Source: Ophiodon elongatus (Eukaryota > Chordata > Actinopteri > Perciformes > Hexagrammidae). Taken from it: 64,000 nucleotides of DNA. This document shows positions 1 to 12,744 of the stretch, one piece after another. Below the pieces are notes generated by a model that was not told the origin of the DNA, did not search any database, and worked only from the letters and a program-made list of their open reading frames with translations. How positions within the stretch are numbered: the stretch's first letter is position 1; every line of letters begins with the position of its first letter. The translations under genes were made by a program, and so were the position numbers. The stretch spans positions 194,501-258,500 of the forward strand of contig JACSYO010000394.1 in assembly GCA_016806645.1 (NCBI GenBank). The letters are read 5' to 3'.

Positions 1-1
1 C

Positions 2-148
2 TCATTCCAAAAGATCACCCTCATTCTAAAAGATCAGCCTCATTCTAACAGATCAGCCTCATTCTAACAGATCAGCCTCATTCTAACAGATCAGCCTCAT
101 TCTAAAAGATCAGCCTCATTCTAAAAGATCAGCCTCATTCTAAAAGCC
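2..148. repeat. 19-bp minisatellite
   Basis: About 7.5 tandem copies of a 19-bp unit (core TCATTCTAAMAGATCAGCC) in a herc2 intron. Copies differ mostly at one A/C position. Confidence 0.9.
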
Positions 149-174
149 TCAGCATGTCAGGCACGCTGGAGGTT

Positions 175-763
175 AAGGTCCTTGTAATAGTGTTAGTGAC
201 CAGGTAATAAGGTCCTTATAATAAGTGTTAGTTACCAGGTAATAAGGTCCTTATCAGATGTTATTAACATAAGTAGGTGACTGTGTTAATAGCGGCATCA
301 TAAACACATTTATTGTTAGATTATAAAGCATTCATAAGAAACTTTAACAGTTTATAGAAGTCTTTAAAGAATAAAAGCCTTATGAGCTTCTTATAATTCA
401 TTACAAACTTGAAATACCTTACCTATGATAGTTATATTTTATTATTATTTAATTGGGAAAAATTTACAAAGCTTTTTTGTTGCTTTATTAAGATTATTAC
501 AGGTTTATGTTTATTTAATTTAAGAATGGACGATGGATATTAATTAACATGAGCCATCTTGTTATTATTGTGGCAGATTTAGTTGTACAGAATAGTTTCC
601 TGGCAGGTTGATAAAGTTAGTAAAACAATGAAATAAGGCATACTTTATTATGCATTTATTAGCAGCCAGCTATGATTTGGGCAGGTACCTTTTATAAAAG
701 GGAGAACAATGCCTTATTAACATGAATCCTTTATTATGCAGAGAATAAATAAATAAATAAATA

Positions 764-805
<42 letters not shown>

Positions 806-1110
806 ATTTATTAACCTGTATAAAGGCATTGTTCTCGCTTTCGATCTGGTACTCGAAAAAAACAGTGAACTGTTGATAAGGGCATAATTAAGTATGTATC
901 CATCCTAATAAAGCAACAGAAAACTAAAAAATGAATTAGGTAAGTTAGATAAAATTAATAAATATGTTTGCAATGCTTTTATAAACAATTATAAGAAGTT
1001 CATAACGTCTATAAACTGTTAACAAGTTTCTTATAGTGCTTATAGAAGTCTTATTATCAAAAATAAACAAGTTTAAGATGTTATTATTAACACTTAGTCC
1101 TTTTAACACA
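175..1110. repeat. AT-rich dispersed repeat in inverted arrangement
   Basis: This AT-rich stretch of a herc2 intron reads as an imperfect palindrome centred on an (AT)n run at about 768-801. The right half (from about 802, AAGGATTTATTAACCTG) recurs almost intact at 3622-3935, so it is a dispersed element and not unique intron. No coding potential was seen. The family is unknown; a foldback or MITE-like element is the likeliest guess. Confidence 0.6.
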
Positions 1111-1146
1111 TTTACCAGAATGAAGTGTGTATGATAGCCGACTCAC

Positions 1147-2961
1147 CCTGCAGGCTGTCGAGCAGCTTGGGGTATCGAACGTGCTCATCGGTGCCGTGGC
1201 CGAGGCGCTGATTGTCCCCCTTCCCCCAGGTGTACACCTGCCCGTCTTTGGTGAGGGCCACGGAGAACTGGCTGCCGCAGCACACCTTCACGATGTCCAG
1301 GTCCTGCAGCTTCTCCACCAGCTTGGGCGTCTTGCAGCCGTCGCTGCCTCCTCGGCCCAGTTTGCCGTAGTCTCCGTCGCCCCAGGACCAGACCTGACCT
1401 GAGGAAGCACGGAGAGAGAGACGGTGAACCACAATCCTACGGTCCAGTCCCAGCGTGCCCCCTTAATGCTGCGTTCACACCAGAAGCGTTGAGAATTTTT
1501 CGCGCGAGTAGATTACAAACAAAGACAACGCACAGACGCGAGTTGAAATATTTCAACTCGGGCGAAAAATTTGCGTGACGCTGAGTTGCGAAAGCCAATC
1601 AGCGTTGAGAAGCTCCGCCCCTCATCACTGAGGTTCTGCCATTGTTGAATCAGAAACTCTGGAGGAGAAGTTGATAGACTGGAAGCGGCTTCATCCAGAC
1701 GCAGCTCCTGGAGAAGCTGTGAGCGGCTACGGAAAATAAATAAATAACTAACTAAATAACTAAATAAATAAAGAGATAAATAAATATATATATATATATA
1801 AAAATATATATATATAAAAAATATTATGAACCCAGACATGAGGGCGTTTGATGTTCCCACGTTTGTGGGACTTCCACAACATGTACAAAGCAGAAAGTGT
1901 TTTTTTTCTTCCACGGTGGATGGCAGAAATGAACTATTTCCACGGAGATAAGCCACGCCCCCTCTCCGGCACGTCTAGCGTGAATGACGTGAAATAACCA
2001 CAAATAGTCCGGCAAGTAAAATTAATGCGAAAAAAGTGGTGTGAACGCAGCATAAGGCCTTAAACCTTAAACCCCAGAGACCTAAGCGACCTGTTAAATG
2101 GTTGCGTGAGAGGCTGTGAGGGCTTAACATGGTGTAAATGTGAATGGGACGTCACAACATGTTGTGCATAATTGTGGGTATTTATTTTGTACTTTTTAGT
2201 CCCTGATTTGAACGTCTTCCAGACTCTTTCCTCACGAGAGGAGACGTCGTTGTTAAATAATCCATTTACTTGTTTTTATCAAAACAGGTTCAATAACAAA
2301 ATTAAATGCTTTTATTCCTCTGATTTCATGTTTTTATGTTCCATCTTGGATCCTTAACGTTTCTGTGTAAATCTAATATATCAGACTGAGCCGTCCTCTT
2401 TGTTTACCTTTTTTTTTTTTAAAGTCTCCGGCTTCCACTGGTAACCCCGAGTTTAACGTCACACTGCTATGAATTGTGGGTAATTACGGAAAGTGTTCAT
2501 AAAAAGGCTCAAAGTCCTCAAACACTCCGAGCTGTGGAACACACGCCGATGGATTCTGTTCCCTTGTTCTTACCGTTCTCCGTCACAGAGAGCGTCTGTG
2601 CGTCACCACTCCCACACGCCACGTCCATGACCTTCAGCCCCTTCAGCGCCGTCACCAGCATGGGCGTGGTCTGGTCCTCGCTGGAGCCTAGAAACAAACC
2701 GACGTTAGACGTGTTTAACCCGAGCCGAGGCCGCGTCCTCACTTTGTGAACAATGTCACAAACCAAAGAGGGTACTCGTGCATATTTCGTATGCAAATTC
2801 ATAAACACTATATCCGTGTATTTAAAATGTTTAGATTTTCCTCACTGAAAAGCATATTTAACACCTAGAACACTACACTCAGGAGTGGACAATTATTAGT
2901 TCTTCACCCTATTTAAATTATTTATTTTATTTTTATTTAATTATTCATGTATGTAATCTAT

Positions 2962-2992
<31 letters not shown>

Positions 2993-5242
2993 CCTTATTT
3001 CCCCTCTTCTATCTTGGAGTGAGCACCATTTGATGTTTGTTGTTCTTTCTGTGTGTTATACACTGTACCTGAATACCATGTGTACTACATACAACTGAAA
3101 ATTCATGTTGTTATGTTGTTGAAAACTAAATAAAAAGTGAGTTTAAAAAAAAAGAAAAAAATATATATATATATATATTTTTTGATTTTTTCTTTCTTTT
3201 CTGAAATAAGAAAATTACAAAACAATCACTTAATTGATGGAAACCAAAAAAAAAAAAAAAAAAAAAACAGGAGAACCCCTCCTGACCGTTGATTTCCCAA
3301 CAGCCCCGGTCTCAGGGTCTCAGGGTCTCAGGGTCTCCGTGATGAGCTCACCGTGGCCCAGCCGGCCGTAGTTCCCGCGGCCCCACGTGTACAGCTCCCC
3401 GTCGGCCGTGATGGCCGCGCTGTACGTGCTCCCACAGGCCACGTGCACCACGTGCTTCCCCGTCTGTTTCCCGTTGAAGGCCACGATCATGGTGGGCTCT
3501 TCCAGATACCTGAAGGAAACGTGGTGGAGATTAAAAACCCTTCAACGACAGACACAAGGCTCTTTTCGGGAATCTTTCTAATGAAACTAAAAGTTTTTTA
3601 AAAAACTGTTAATAAGTGCATAATTAAGGATTTATTAACCTGTACAAAGGCATTGTTCTCGCTTTAGATCCGGTACTTGAAAAAGCATAGTTAACTGTTA
3701 ATAAGGGCATAATTAAGTATGTATTCATCTTAATAAAGCAACAGAAAACTAAAATAATTAGGTAAGTTAGATAAACTTGATCAATATGTTTGTAACGCTT
3801 TTATAAACAATTATAAGAAGTTCATAACTTCTATAAACTGTAAACAAGTTAGTGCTTATAGATGTCTTATTATCCAAAAATAAACAAGTTTAAGATGTTA
3901 TTTTTAACACTTAGTCCTTTTAACACATTACTAAAAGTAATAATTTATGTCTCAAGCTTTGTTTTAGTGTTGGATGTTTTCTTTCTCTTTGTCAGGTGTA
4001 ACAGCTTAAAACTTTAACACAACGTCCCAGATTTTGTCCTGTAATATAATTTATAATTATCTATTTATACTGTGAACAACAAACCCGTGTTGAAATCAAA
4101 AGGAGAGCCCGAAACGTTAGCAAGGTCGACTTCAACGTCAACAGCTGTTATGAAGTACGGAGAGGAACCGTACGGAGGTTCCATCGAGGTGCGTTCAAGC
4201 TCCCTCCAGTAAAAATGAGTATTTGACTAAACTAAATAATTTAAAATTCAAAGTTCAAATGTCTTGTAAAATGTCGTTTTTTGGTGATAAACTAAAAATA
4301 AATTCGGATGTTTTCACATGAATATAAAAATAGATATTAGAGATGAATAATGAGCTGTTTAACTTCCTAACACGCTCTCAGCTCATTATTAGACTTCATT
4401 AACACTAAGAATGACTAGATTTATTTTAATCCATAAAAATACAATCTTTTATTTCCTTATCATTTGAATTGTGTTTTTAAAAAGAAACAAAACCTATAAA
4501 TTACTGCTAACGTTACTAGCTGTCCTAACAATGAATAGTTTTAAAATCACTAAAAATTAAATATTTTATTTACTATAAATGACTTTTATATGACTTCAAC
4601 ATATTAAAAAGGAAATATTTCTGTACATTGGCTAAAGGCCGATTAGAACTGGACTGAAGTGAGATGAACTCGTTAAATAAAACAGAAGTTCACAAACTGC
4701 ATAATTTGCAAATGAAAATAGCTTATAAATCACAATATTTGATATCGCAATACTCAGCATATCCCAAAATGTTTAAAATCGCAATAGTATCGTATCGTGA
4801 CTTAAGTATTGTGATAATATCGTATCGAGAATCATAATAATTAAATCCGCCTGATCAATAATTTAATTCTAAAACTATCTGCAGCTTTTGTGAATGACAC
4901 AAATGCAGAAGTCCTTTCAATCTGGAGAGTTTCCATTTCATATCGCTTCATAGTTTATATCAGATGACAAGGTGGAAATGCTAAAGTGGGGACTTAAGAA
5001 GGTACGTGGGGAGCCTCTTATGTAAATCAAACATCAGCTGGGGTTTTCTCTATTTGCTCACGTGGTGTCTCCGTGTCCAAGGCGACCTCCGTCCCCGCAG
5101 CCCCAGGAGAACACCTCCCCGTTGGACGACAGGGCCAAGTAGTGCTGCCCGTCGGGATGAGCCGCCAGCTTCACCACCTTTCTGGAGCTCAGACCGTGGA
5201 TCAGCATCGGAGCCTGAAACACGAGACAGTAATAATAATAAC

Positions 5243-5282
<40 letters not shown>

Positions 5283-6748
5283 CATTTAATTTGTAACGCA
5301 CTTTTCATTCATAAAGAATCTCAGAGTGCACAGAGCCAGTACATAGTTCATAGTTAAAACCATAGTTAAAACAGACTATAGTTAAAACCATAGTTAAAAC
5401 AGACTATAGTTAAAAACATAGTTAAAACAGACTATAGTTAAAAACAGTTAAAACAGACTATAGTTAAAAAAGAAATAGCTGACAGATAGACAGAGACTCA
5501 ATCTGCGGCGCACACAGAGATGAAGGCGTCAGCTTTTGGATTTTCTGAACGAGGTTCATTAGAAGAAGGTACGTTAATAAACAGAACTGACCAGGGTAGT
5601 GCTCTTGTAGTTTTGGGTGTAAACCGCGCCGCTACTGGACAGGATGAGGAAGCTCTTCTCTGAGCAGACGATCTGAGCGACTCCGAGGTTCGACAGGCCT
5701 TTGCAGTGAATGGGCCCGTTGACGTTGGCGTAAAGCTTCCAGCCCAACAGGCCCCAGGCAATGACCTCCTGCAAGGTCCCCTGCAACACAAAGAGCCAGA
5801 GAGGGAGTCACATGGTGTCACTTCTTCTCAAAAACACATGAGCGTTAAATAAAATACTGTGTATAAAAGTCCCGTCAGCCTTTCACATTTTATTAACCGA
5901 CGATCAAGGAGTCAATCTTGTGTGAAGTCTTATGATGAGGCAACCTCTGGTTCTTTAAAATGAAGTCAAAGCTTCATGTGTTAAAGCTGCATTCTCTCTC
6001 CTGACCACCAGGGGTCGACTCCTCTGGTTGTATAGAAGTCAAAGCTGCATTCTCTCTCCTGACCACCAGGGGGCGACTCCTCTGGTTGTATAGAAGTCAA
6101 AGCTGCATTCTCTCTCCTGACCACCAGGGGGCGACTCCTCTGGTTGTATAGAAGTCTATAGAAAATGACTCTACTTCTCTCTTGATTTATTCCCTCAGTA
6201 AACATTGTAAACATGAGTTTATGTCTCAATCTCTAGTTTCAAGTCTTCTTCAATACAGCATGATGTTCATTTAGTAAATTATGGTCCATGTAGAGTCAAA
6301 CAGACCATAAAGCAGGGGATGCTTTAGGGGCGGGGCTACAAGGTGATTGACAGGTCGACACCAGAGACGTATACGGCGTCTCTACATCCTCCTCAGTCCA
6401 TATATGGTCACTTCCTGTTCACTGGTTGCAAAAAAAACAAGATGGCGACGGCCAAATTGCCGAACTCAAGGCTTCAAAACGTCCACAAACCAACGAGAGA
6501 CGTCACGATGACTACGTTCACTTCTTATAAACAGTTTATGTTATCAATGTTTTTATCCCACCATATCTTATGTTATAGTAAACAGGAAACAGTGTGCACA
6601 TCATGGACAAAGCAAGACATTTTTAAAATCCTGGCAAGATTTCAAAAAAGTTCTGAGACAGAGATGGGGGTTATAAACTAAGAAACCGTGAAGAGCATTT
6701 AAATGTGTTAAAAATATTTTTGAGGAGGACTGAGATAGAGATAGATAG

Positions 6749-6791
<43 letters not shown>

Positions 6792-9700
6792 ATCTATATC
6801 TCTATAGAGATATAGATCTAGAGCTATAGAGAGATCTATAGAAATCTACAGAGATCTAGAGAGGTATAGAGATCTATAGAGATCGAGAGATAGATATATA
6901 TTAAAACTCATTGTCACCTTGTGTGATGTGGGGGAGTTGCAGTGTGGAGGGCTGCAAGGAGAAGCCAAGCGGTCCAGGTGAGCCATGATCACCACGGCTG
7001 TCTGCCGAAGGTCGATAGCCAGGTCGTTGTCCTGAGGCAAGGTCAGGTAGCGCAGGAAGCTCTCGTTGGGACTCATCTGGGCCGTGAGGATCTGAAAACC
7101 ACAGCAAAGTGCTCATTAGCTCGGAGAAGCCACGGGAATAAAAACGGGGACGCTTCGAAGATGGATGTTCACAAGCAACACACGAGGCAACGATCTCATC
7201 GTCATAGCTTCAGTTTGGTCCATCTCATTTGGTGTAAAGAAACTGGAAACTTGGATCATAAAACTCACTGATCTGATCAGCACAAAAGAACAAAGGGAGA
7301 AAATATCATGTTTTTTTGCCACTGATAATAATTAGTTACTAGCTCTCCTCCTGTTGGTTCTCCGTTAGCAGTGCTGCTAACGTTACTAGCTCTCCTCCTG
7401 TTGGTTCTCCGTTAGCGGTGCTGCTAACGTTACTAGCTCTCCTCCTGTTGGTTCTCCGTTAGCGGTGCTGCTAACGTTACTAGCTCTCCTCCTGTTGGTT
7501 CTCCGTTAGCGGTGCTGCTAACGTTACTAGCTCTCCTCCTGTTGGTTCTCCGTTAGCGGTGCTGCTAACGTTACTAGCTCTCCTCCTGTTGGTTCTCCGT
7601 TAGCGGTGCTGCTAACATTACTAGCTCTCCTCCTGTTGGTTCTCCGTTAGCGGTGCTGCTAACGTTACTAGCTCTCCTCCTGTTGGTTCTCCGTTAGCGG
7701 TGCTGCTAACGTTACTAGCTCTCCTCCTGCTGGTTCTCCGTTAGCGGTGCTGCTAACGTTACTACCTCTCCTCCTGCTGCTTTAAACACTGATTGGTTGT
7801 TTACAAAGTCACATGATCAGAAATCAGAGACTAGAGACACATCATGATGTCCTGATCACATGTTTCACTGAATATTGGAGGAGAACCATCGTCAGTAGAA
7901 CTTTATTTACTCTGTGATGGTTAAAGTTAATCTGTGAGGGGGGGCAGTACGGATCAGGATCCACAACGGTCCGTTACACCTCTAAGTCTAACTGTACTGC
8001 CGGTTCCAGAGGGGACAGTCTCACCTCAGCCTCCTCCTCAGGAATGGGCTCCTCCTTGCTGCTGTGGATGTTGTGGAAGCGCTGCAGGAGGGGCAGCAGA
8101 GGGGCGCTGGTTCCCTGGGTGGAGCGCTCGTTGTCCATCTCTCTGGTGCCGCTTTCCCACAGGCGCAGCAGCAGCAGCACGGCAGACAGCAGCTGACTGG
8201 ACACGACACACAAAGACACACAGAGACACACAAGGACACAGAGACACAACGTGAGCGGAGAGGGGGCGTTTCCACCTGCAGAAGGGCATCGGCGGGTTCT
8301 CCGGTTACCTGAGCGTTCCCCTCTGCACAGCCAGCTCCAGCAGGATGGCCAGGGCGAGGTGCTGGTCCTGCAGAGGAATGTTGCCTTTGGTGCTGGCGCT
8401 TCCGTGTACATCACTGGTCCCAAAGAAGGTAAGACATGAGAATCTCAAAACATGTCTTGCAACTGTGAGAAAACTAAGCTTAAATAGCGCTCATAGTGAT
8501 AGTTATGTATCACAATGTGTTAAATGCTGTGAAGTTAAGATAAATAACAACACTGAGTGTATTATGCAACTATAGCAAATAGAATGATTTGAATGTATTA
8601 AGAAGACACAGTGAAGGTTCAGAGGAATGAGAGGGCATGAAGCAGGTATGTCAAATCCCCACACACGGAAGATGCAGATTGAAACAAGGCAGCACACATC
8701 AGTAAGGAATGTGTGAAGGAGGATTTGACCAATTGGAAGGCTGGAGCCTTTGGTCAAGACGGGGTTGAAGGACCAGAGAGCGATACAACTGGACACAATT
8801 TCAAACAGAGAGGAGGAAGGAAGCTTTTCTTGGACTGACTGTCCGGCAGGCCAGACTACCACTGGCCTGCCGGGATTGGATGTATTAAGGACGCTATTGC
8901 ATGGAATATATTTGCAGATTCTATAGTGTGATTCAACTTGTAATTATGTTTGCTTTACCTTTTTATATAAAACCTTTTTGTTATAACTGGAACCATGGAT
9001 TCGGGTCAAAATCTGTCCTCAGAGCACAGAGAGGAGCCATGCAGAAGGCCTCTCTCCTCCACAACAGGGAGAGCCTGTGAGCAGAAGCTCTCGCTCTCCT
9101 TTACACAACATAGAAAATGAGCGACTGATATACATTTTTTTTTTTTTTAAAAAACAAACCTGAGGAACTTGGTGGCCCGCTCGACAACTTCGAGCCACAC
9201 CGAGGACACGGTTCCCTCGTCGAACAGCGTGGCTTCAGGCAGCGCTCGCAACGCATCCAGAGACTCCTGGAGCAGCTCGCTGCAAAGGTCCGCATCGTCT
9301 CCTGGGAAACACAAAGCTCCTGTTTTATACACGACACGCGGGGCGACATGACACAAACATTTGAATATAAATATAAAGTTTTAAACACAAAGCTCAAAAC
9401 GAGTGAGGAGTGTGTGGACCAAATGAAGGACGTTTGAACAAACGCCGTCACTTTAATTTAGATACAATCACACTGTGTGAGCCATAAATAGGTTTTTAAA
9501 TTGTATATTACTTTAATTCAACTCTATGGTCTTTTTGAGGTCAAAATCTGTGATGTGGTTTTATTGGACTGCTTTATATTAAAATATGTTTACACGCATG
9601 ATGAAGACTTTATTTTAAAATCAGTTCAACACAGAACAGAATCATAAACTACGGCCTAGAATCAAAGTATATATTCAACTTTGGCATAGTGATCATTGAC

Positions 9701-10428
9701 TGATGGGTTTATATTCTCCATATAACTATCTCTCACTTCTTTTAAAACCAAAGCCTGAAGACTTAATTTCTTACACTCAACTGTAACTTTTATTCTTGTC
9801 TGTCATATTATATTTGAGCTCGTTTGTATTTTCTATTCTCTCGGCTCATTCATGAATATTTAAATGCATATAAATGTTCTTTTATAATGCGTTTCTTTTG
9901 CTCTTTGTCTTGATGCTCTTTGATGTTTCATAACAAAGCCCTTTGATGTGCCTCGTTGCTGAAATGTGCTGCGGAAATGAACTTCTAATGAACCTCGTCT
10001 AAGTCATCCTCCTATGCTGGGGCCTTTTCTGTTAAAGCATGAAGCTTCAGAGCAAAGCAGTAGAGATGTTACCAACGAGCCTCCCGGCCTTAAACGCTGC
10101 ACACGCGACAAGCTAATGCTAAAAACATAGCATTGAGAAACATGTTGTGCTGTTTACTCCGAGCAGTGTTGACATGCATGGTGCAACACATCCATGGACA
10201 GCTGTCCGGCTGCTACTAGTATTACTACTACTGCTACTAGTATTACTACTGCTGCTGCTCCACCTCCTCCACCGGGGAACAAGAAGTCTCATTCCTACCT
10301 GACCTCCAGGCTCGACGAAGGAAAGCAAAGGCGAACGAGAGCGCCGCCCTGGAGCCGACTCTGGCCAGACCTTCTACACCTTTACTGGCCGGACGGGGGC
10401 TGGAAACACACACACAGAGATTAACACA

Positions 10429-10495
<67 letters not shown>

Positions 10496-12651
10496 AGGAC
10501 AACACAGCGTGCAGTCACACACTGAGCTGCAGGGCGTTTGCTGCGTGATCAGAGCTTTTCAGATGTCATAAATATTCACTAATAAAAAGCACAGTTCACA
10601 CATCTGAGGGTTTTACAGTCACTTTGTTGTTAGAGGTTTTAGAAACAGGAAGTCTTAAAAATATTCATTTGAGTAAATATTTAGCAGCCAAATCAAATAT
10701 TTTACAGTTTATTAAACCTTTGTTTCTTTATAACACATTTAATACTCAACTTTCTTCTTTACAGGGTTTGTATGAAGGTAATAAAGTAGTTTATGAATAT
10801 GATATGAGTTTACAGATGATTATAATCCCTCCTCTCGATAGTGGAGGTTGGTTTATGGAGTTTAGTCGTTTCACTCGATGTCTTTTTGATTCTTCACAGT
10901 TCATTTTGTCCTCTGGAGTTTCAGAGAACTTGAGTCTGACTTTGTTAATGTGGTCAAAATCATCACTGAAACATCAATTTGAGTAGAATAGTGGAGTCTT
11001 TGTATTGAAGAGTCGAATCAGAGTCTTTGTATCACTCACTCCAATAAATACTATGTTCTGTATCACTCACTCCAATAAATACTATGTTCTGTATCACTCA
11101 CTCCAATAAATACTATGTTCTGTATCACTCACTCCAATAAATACTATGTTCTGTATCACTCACTCCAATAAATACTATGTTCTGTATCACTCACTCCAAT
11201 AAATACTATGTTCTGTATCACTCACTCCAATAAATACTATGTTCTGTATCACTCACTACATAAAACCTTGGATCACCAGCACATTCAGCTTCTCGATTCC
11301 CTCCAGGTGAGAGACCCTGGATCCCCACAAGGTCACAGGACTCCCCACAAGGTCACAGGACCCCCCCACAAGGTCACAGGACCCCCCCACAAGGTCACAG
11401 GACCCCCCCACAAGGTCCCACTCGTCTCCCCTCCCCGCCCGTCTCCCCTGCGGCCCCCTCAGGGCTCCGGCCCCCTCAGGGCTCCACCTTGAGCCTCCTT
11501 ACCTCTTGTTGTCGGCAGCGGGCAGCGGGGGGCTGGGCGGGCCCTTCCAGCGGACCTTGTACTTCTCCTCCATCATGCTGTGGCTGAGCGAGATGAGGTA
11601 GCGCTCCAGGATGACGAGGCGCTGGCGGAGGCGCTGGGCCGACAGCGTGCTTTTGGCCATCTGAGCCGAGAGCTTCTGCTGGTCGTCCACCAGCACCAGG
11701 AGACAGTCCTTCAGCTCCGTCTCGTCTACGCACACAAGCAGAGAAAACCACGTCACCACGGAAACAGGGCAAGGTACGTCACCCACGAGTACTTCTCACA
11801 GGAAACTACCTGGAACTGTTCAAAATACATATAAATGAACCTCCGCATGTCAGTTTTTTATGGCGAGAAAGCCGAGTATGAGTTTTAAATGTGTTTGGGT
11901 CGCTTCACATAGTTGGAAGCTTCATTCATAAAGTTGACATTCAAACTCTAAATAAACATTCAAATGTTTTCTTGTCTATTCATCGTGTTTAAAGCTGATA
12001 TTTCTGCAGAGATCTGGATACAATGATATTGGTATTATAATATTTCTAAAATCCATTAATAAATTCTAATAGGAAGAATTTGTCTAGATTTGTAATGTAT
12101 TTATGTTCACCTATGATTAGAATAATTTTAATTTTTTATATTTGTCTTCTGCAATTCAAAGCAAATTTCTGGCAGAGAGACTTGAAATATAATGTAAAAA
12201 TTTAAGTGTAATATATATATTACAACTGTTGACAAAAAATATCGCACGAAGCTTTAAAGATACATTTCACTGCTCATGTAAACCCACATTTAACTCTACA
12301 AAAACAAAGCATTCTGTAAACATACTGCTACATTTAAATGATTTAAGCGGTCTTCAAACTTTAAGATTTAACTCTTAAGTTTACATGATGCACCGGAGAC
12401 TTACAAGGTTTTATATGTAGACGGTCCAGTACGTTACCGTAAAAATAAAATAAACTTTATTGATGTTATTGAACTGCAATTAGGATGAAACATCCCGCTC
12501 TTCTCTCCTTCACACAAACAACATGGTGTTAAAGGAAACGGTCCCATGATGCTTCAGCTTCTTACTCATCACATTCAGCATGTCGCCCACCGGCCATGAA
12601 CACAGCCGGCCCTTTGTTCTGATCTGGCTCAAGACTAAATATAAATGCATA

Positions 12652-12744
<93 letters not shown>

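Noticed and set aside
10740..10800. Exon-like segment after a CTTTACAG border
   Set aside because: The same sequence recurs at about 57590 within a dispersed repeat and has no coding continuity with herc2 or cyfip1.
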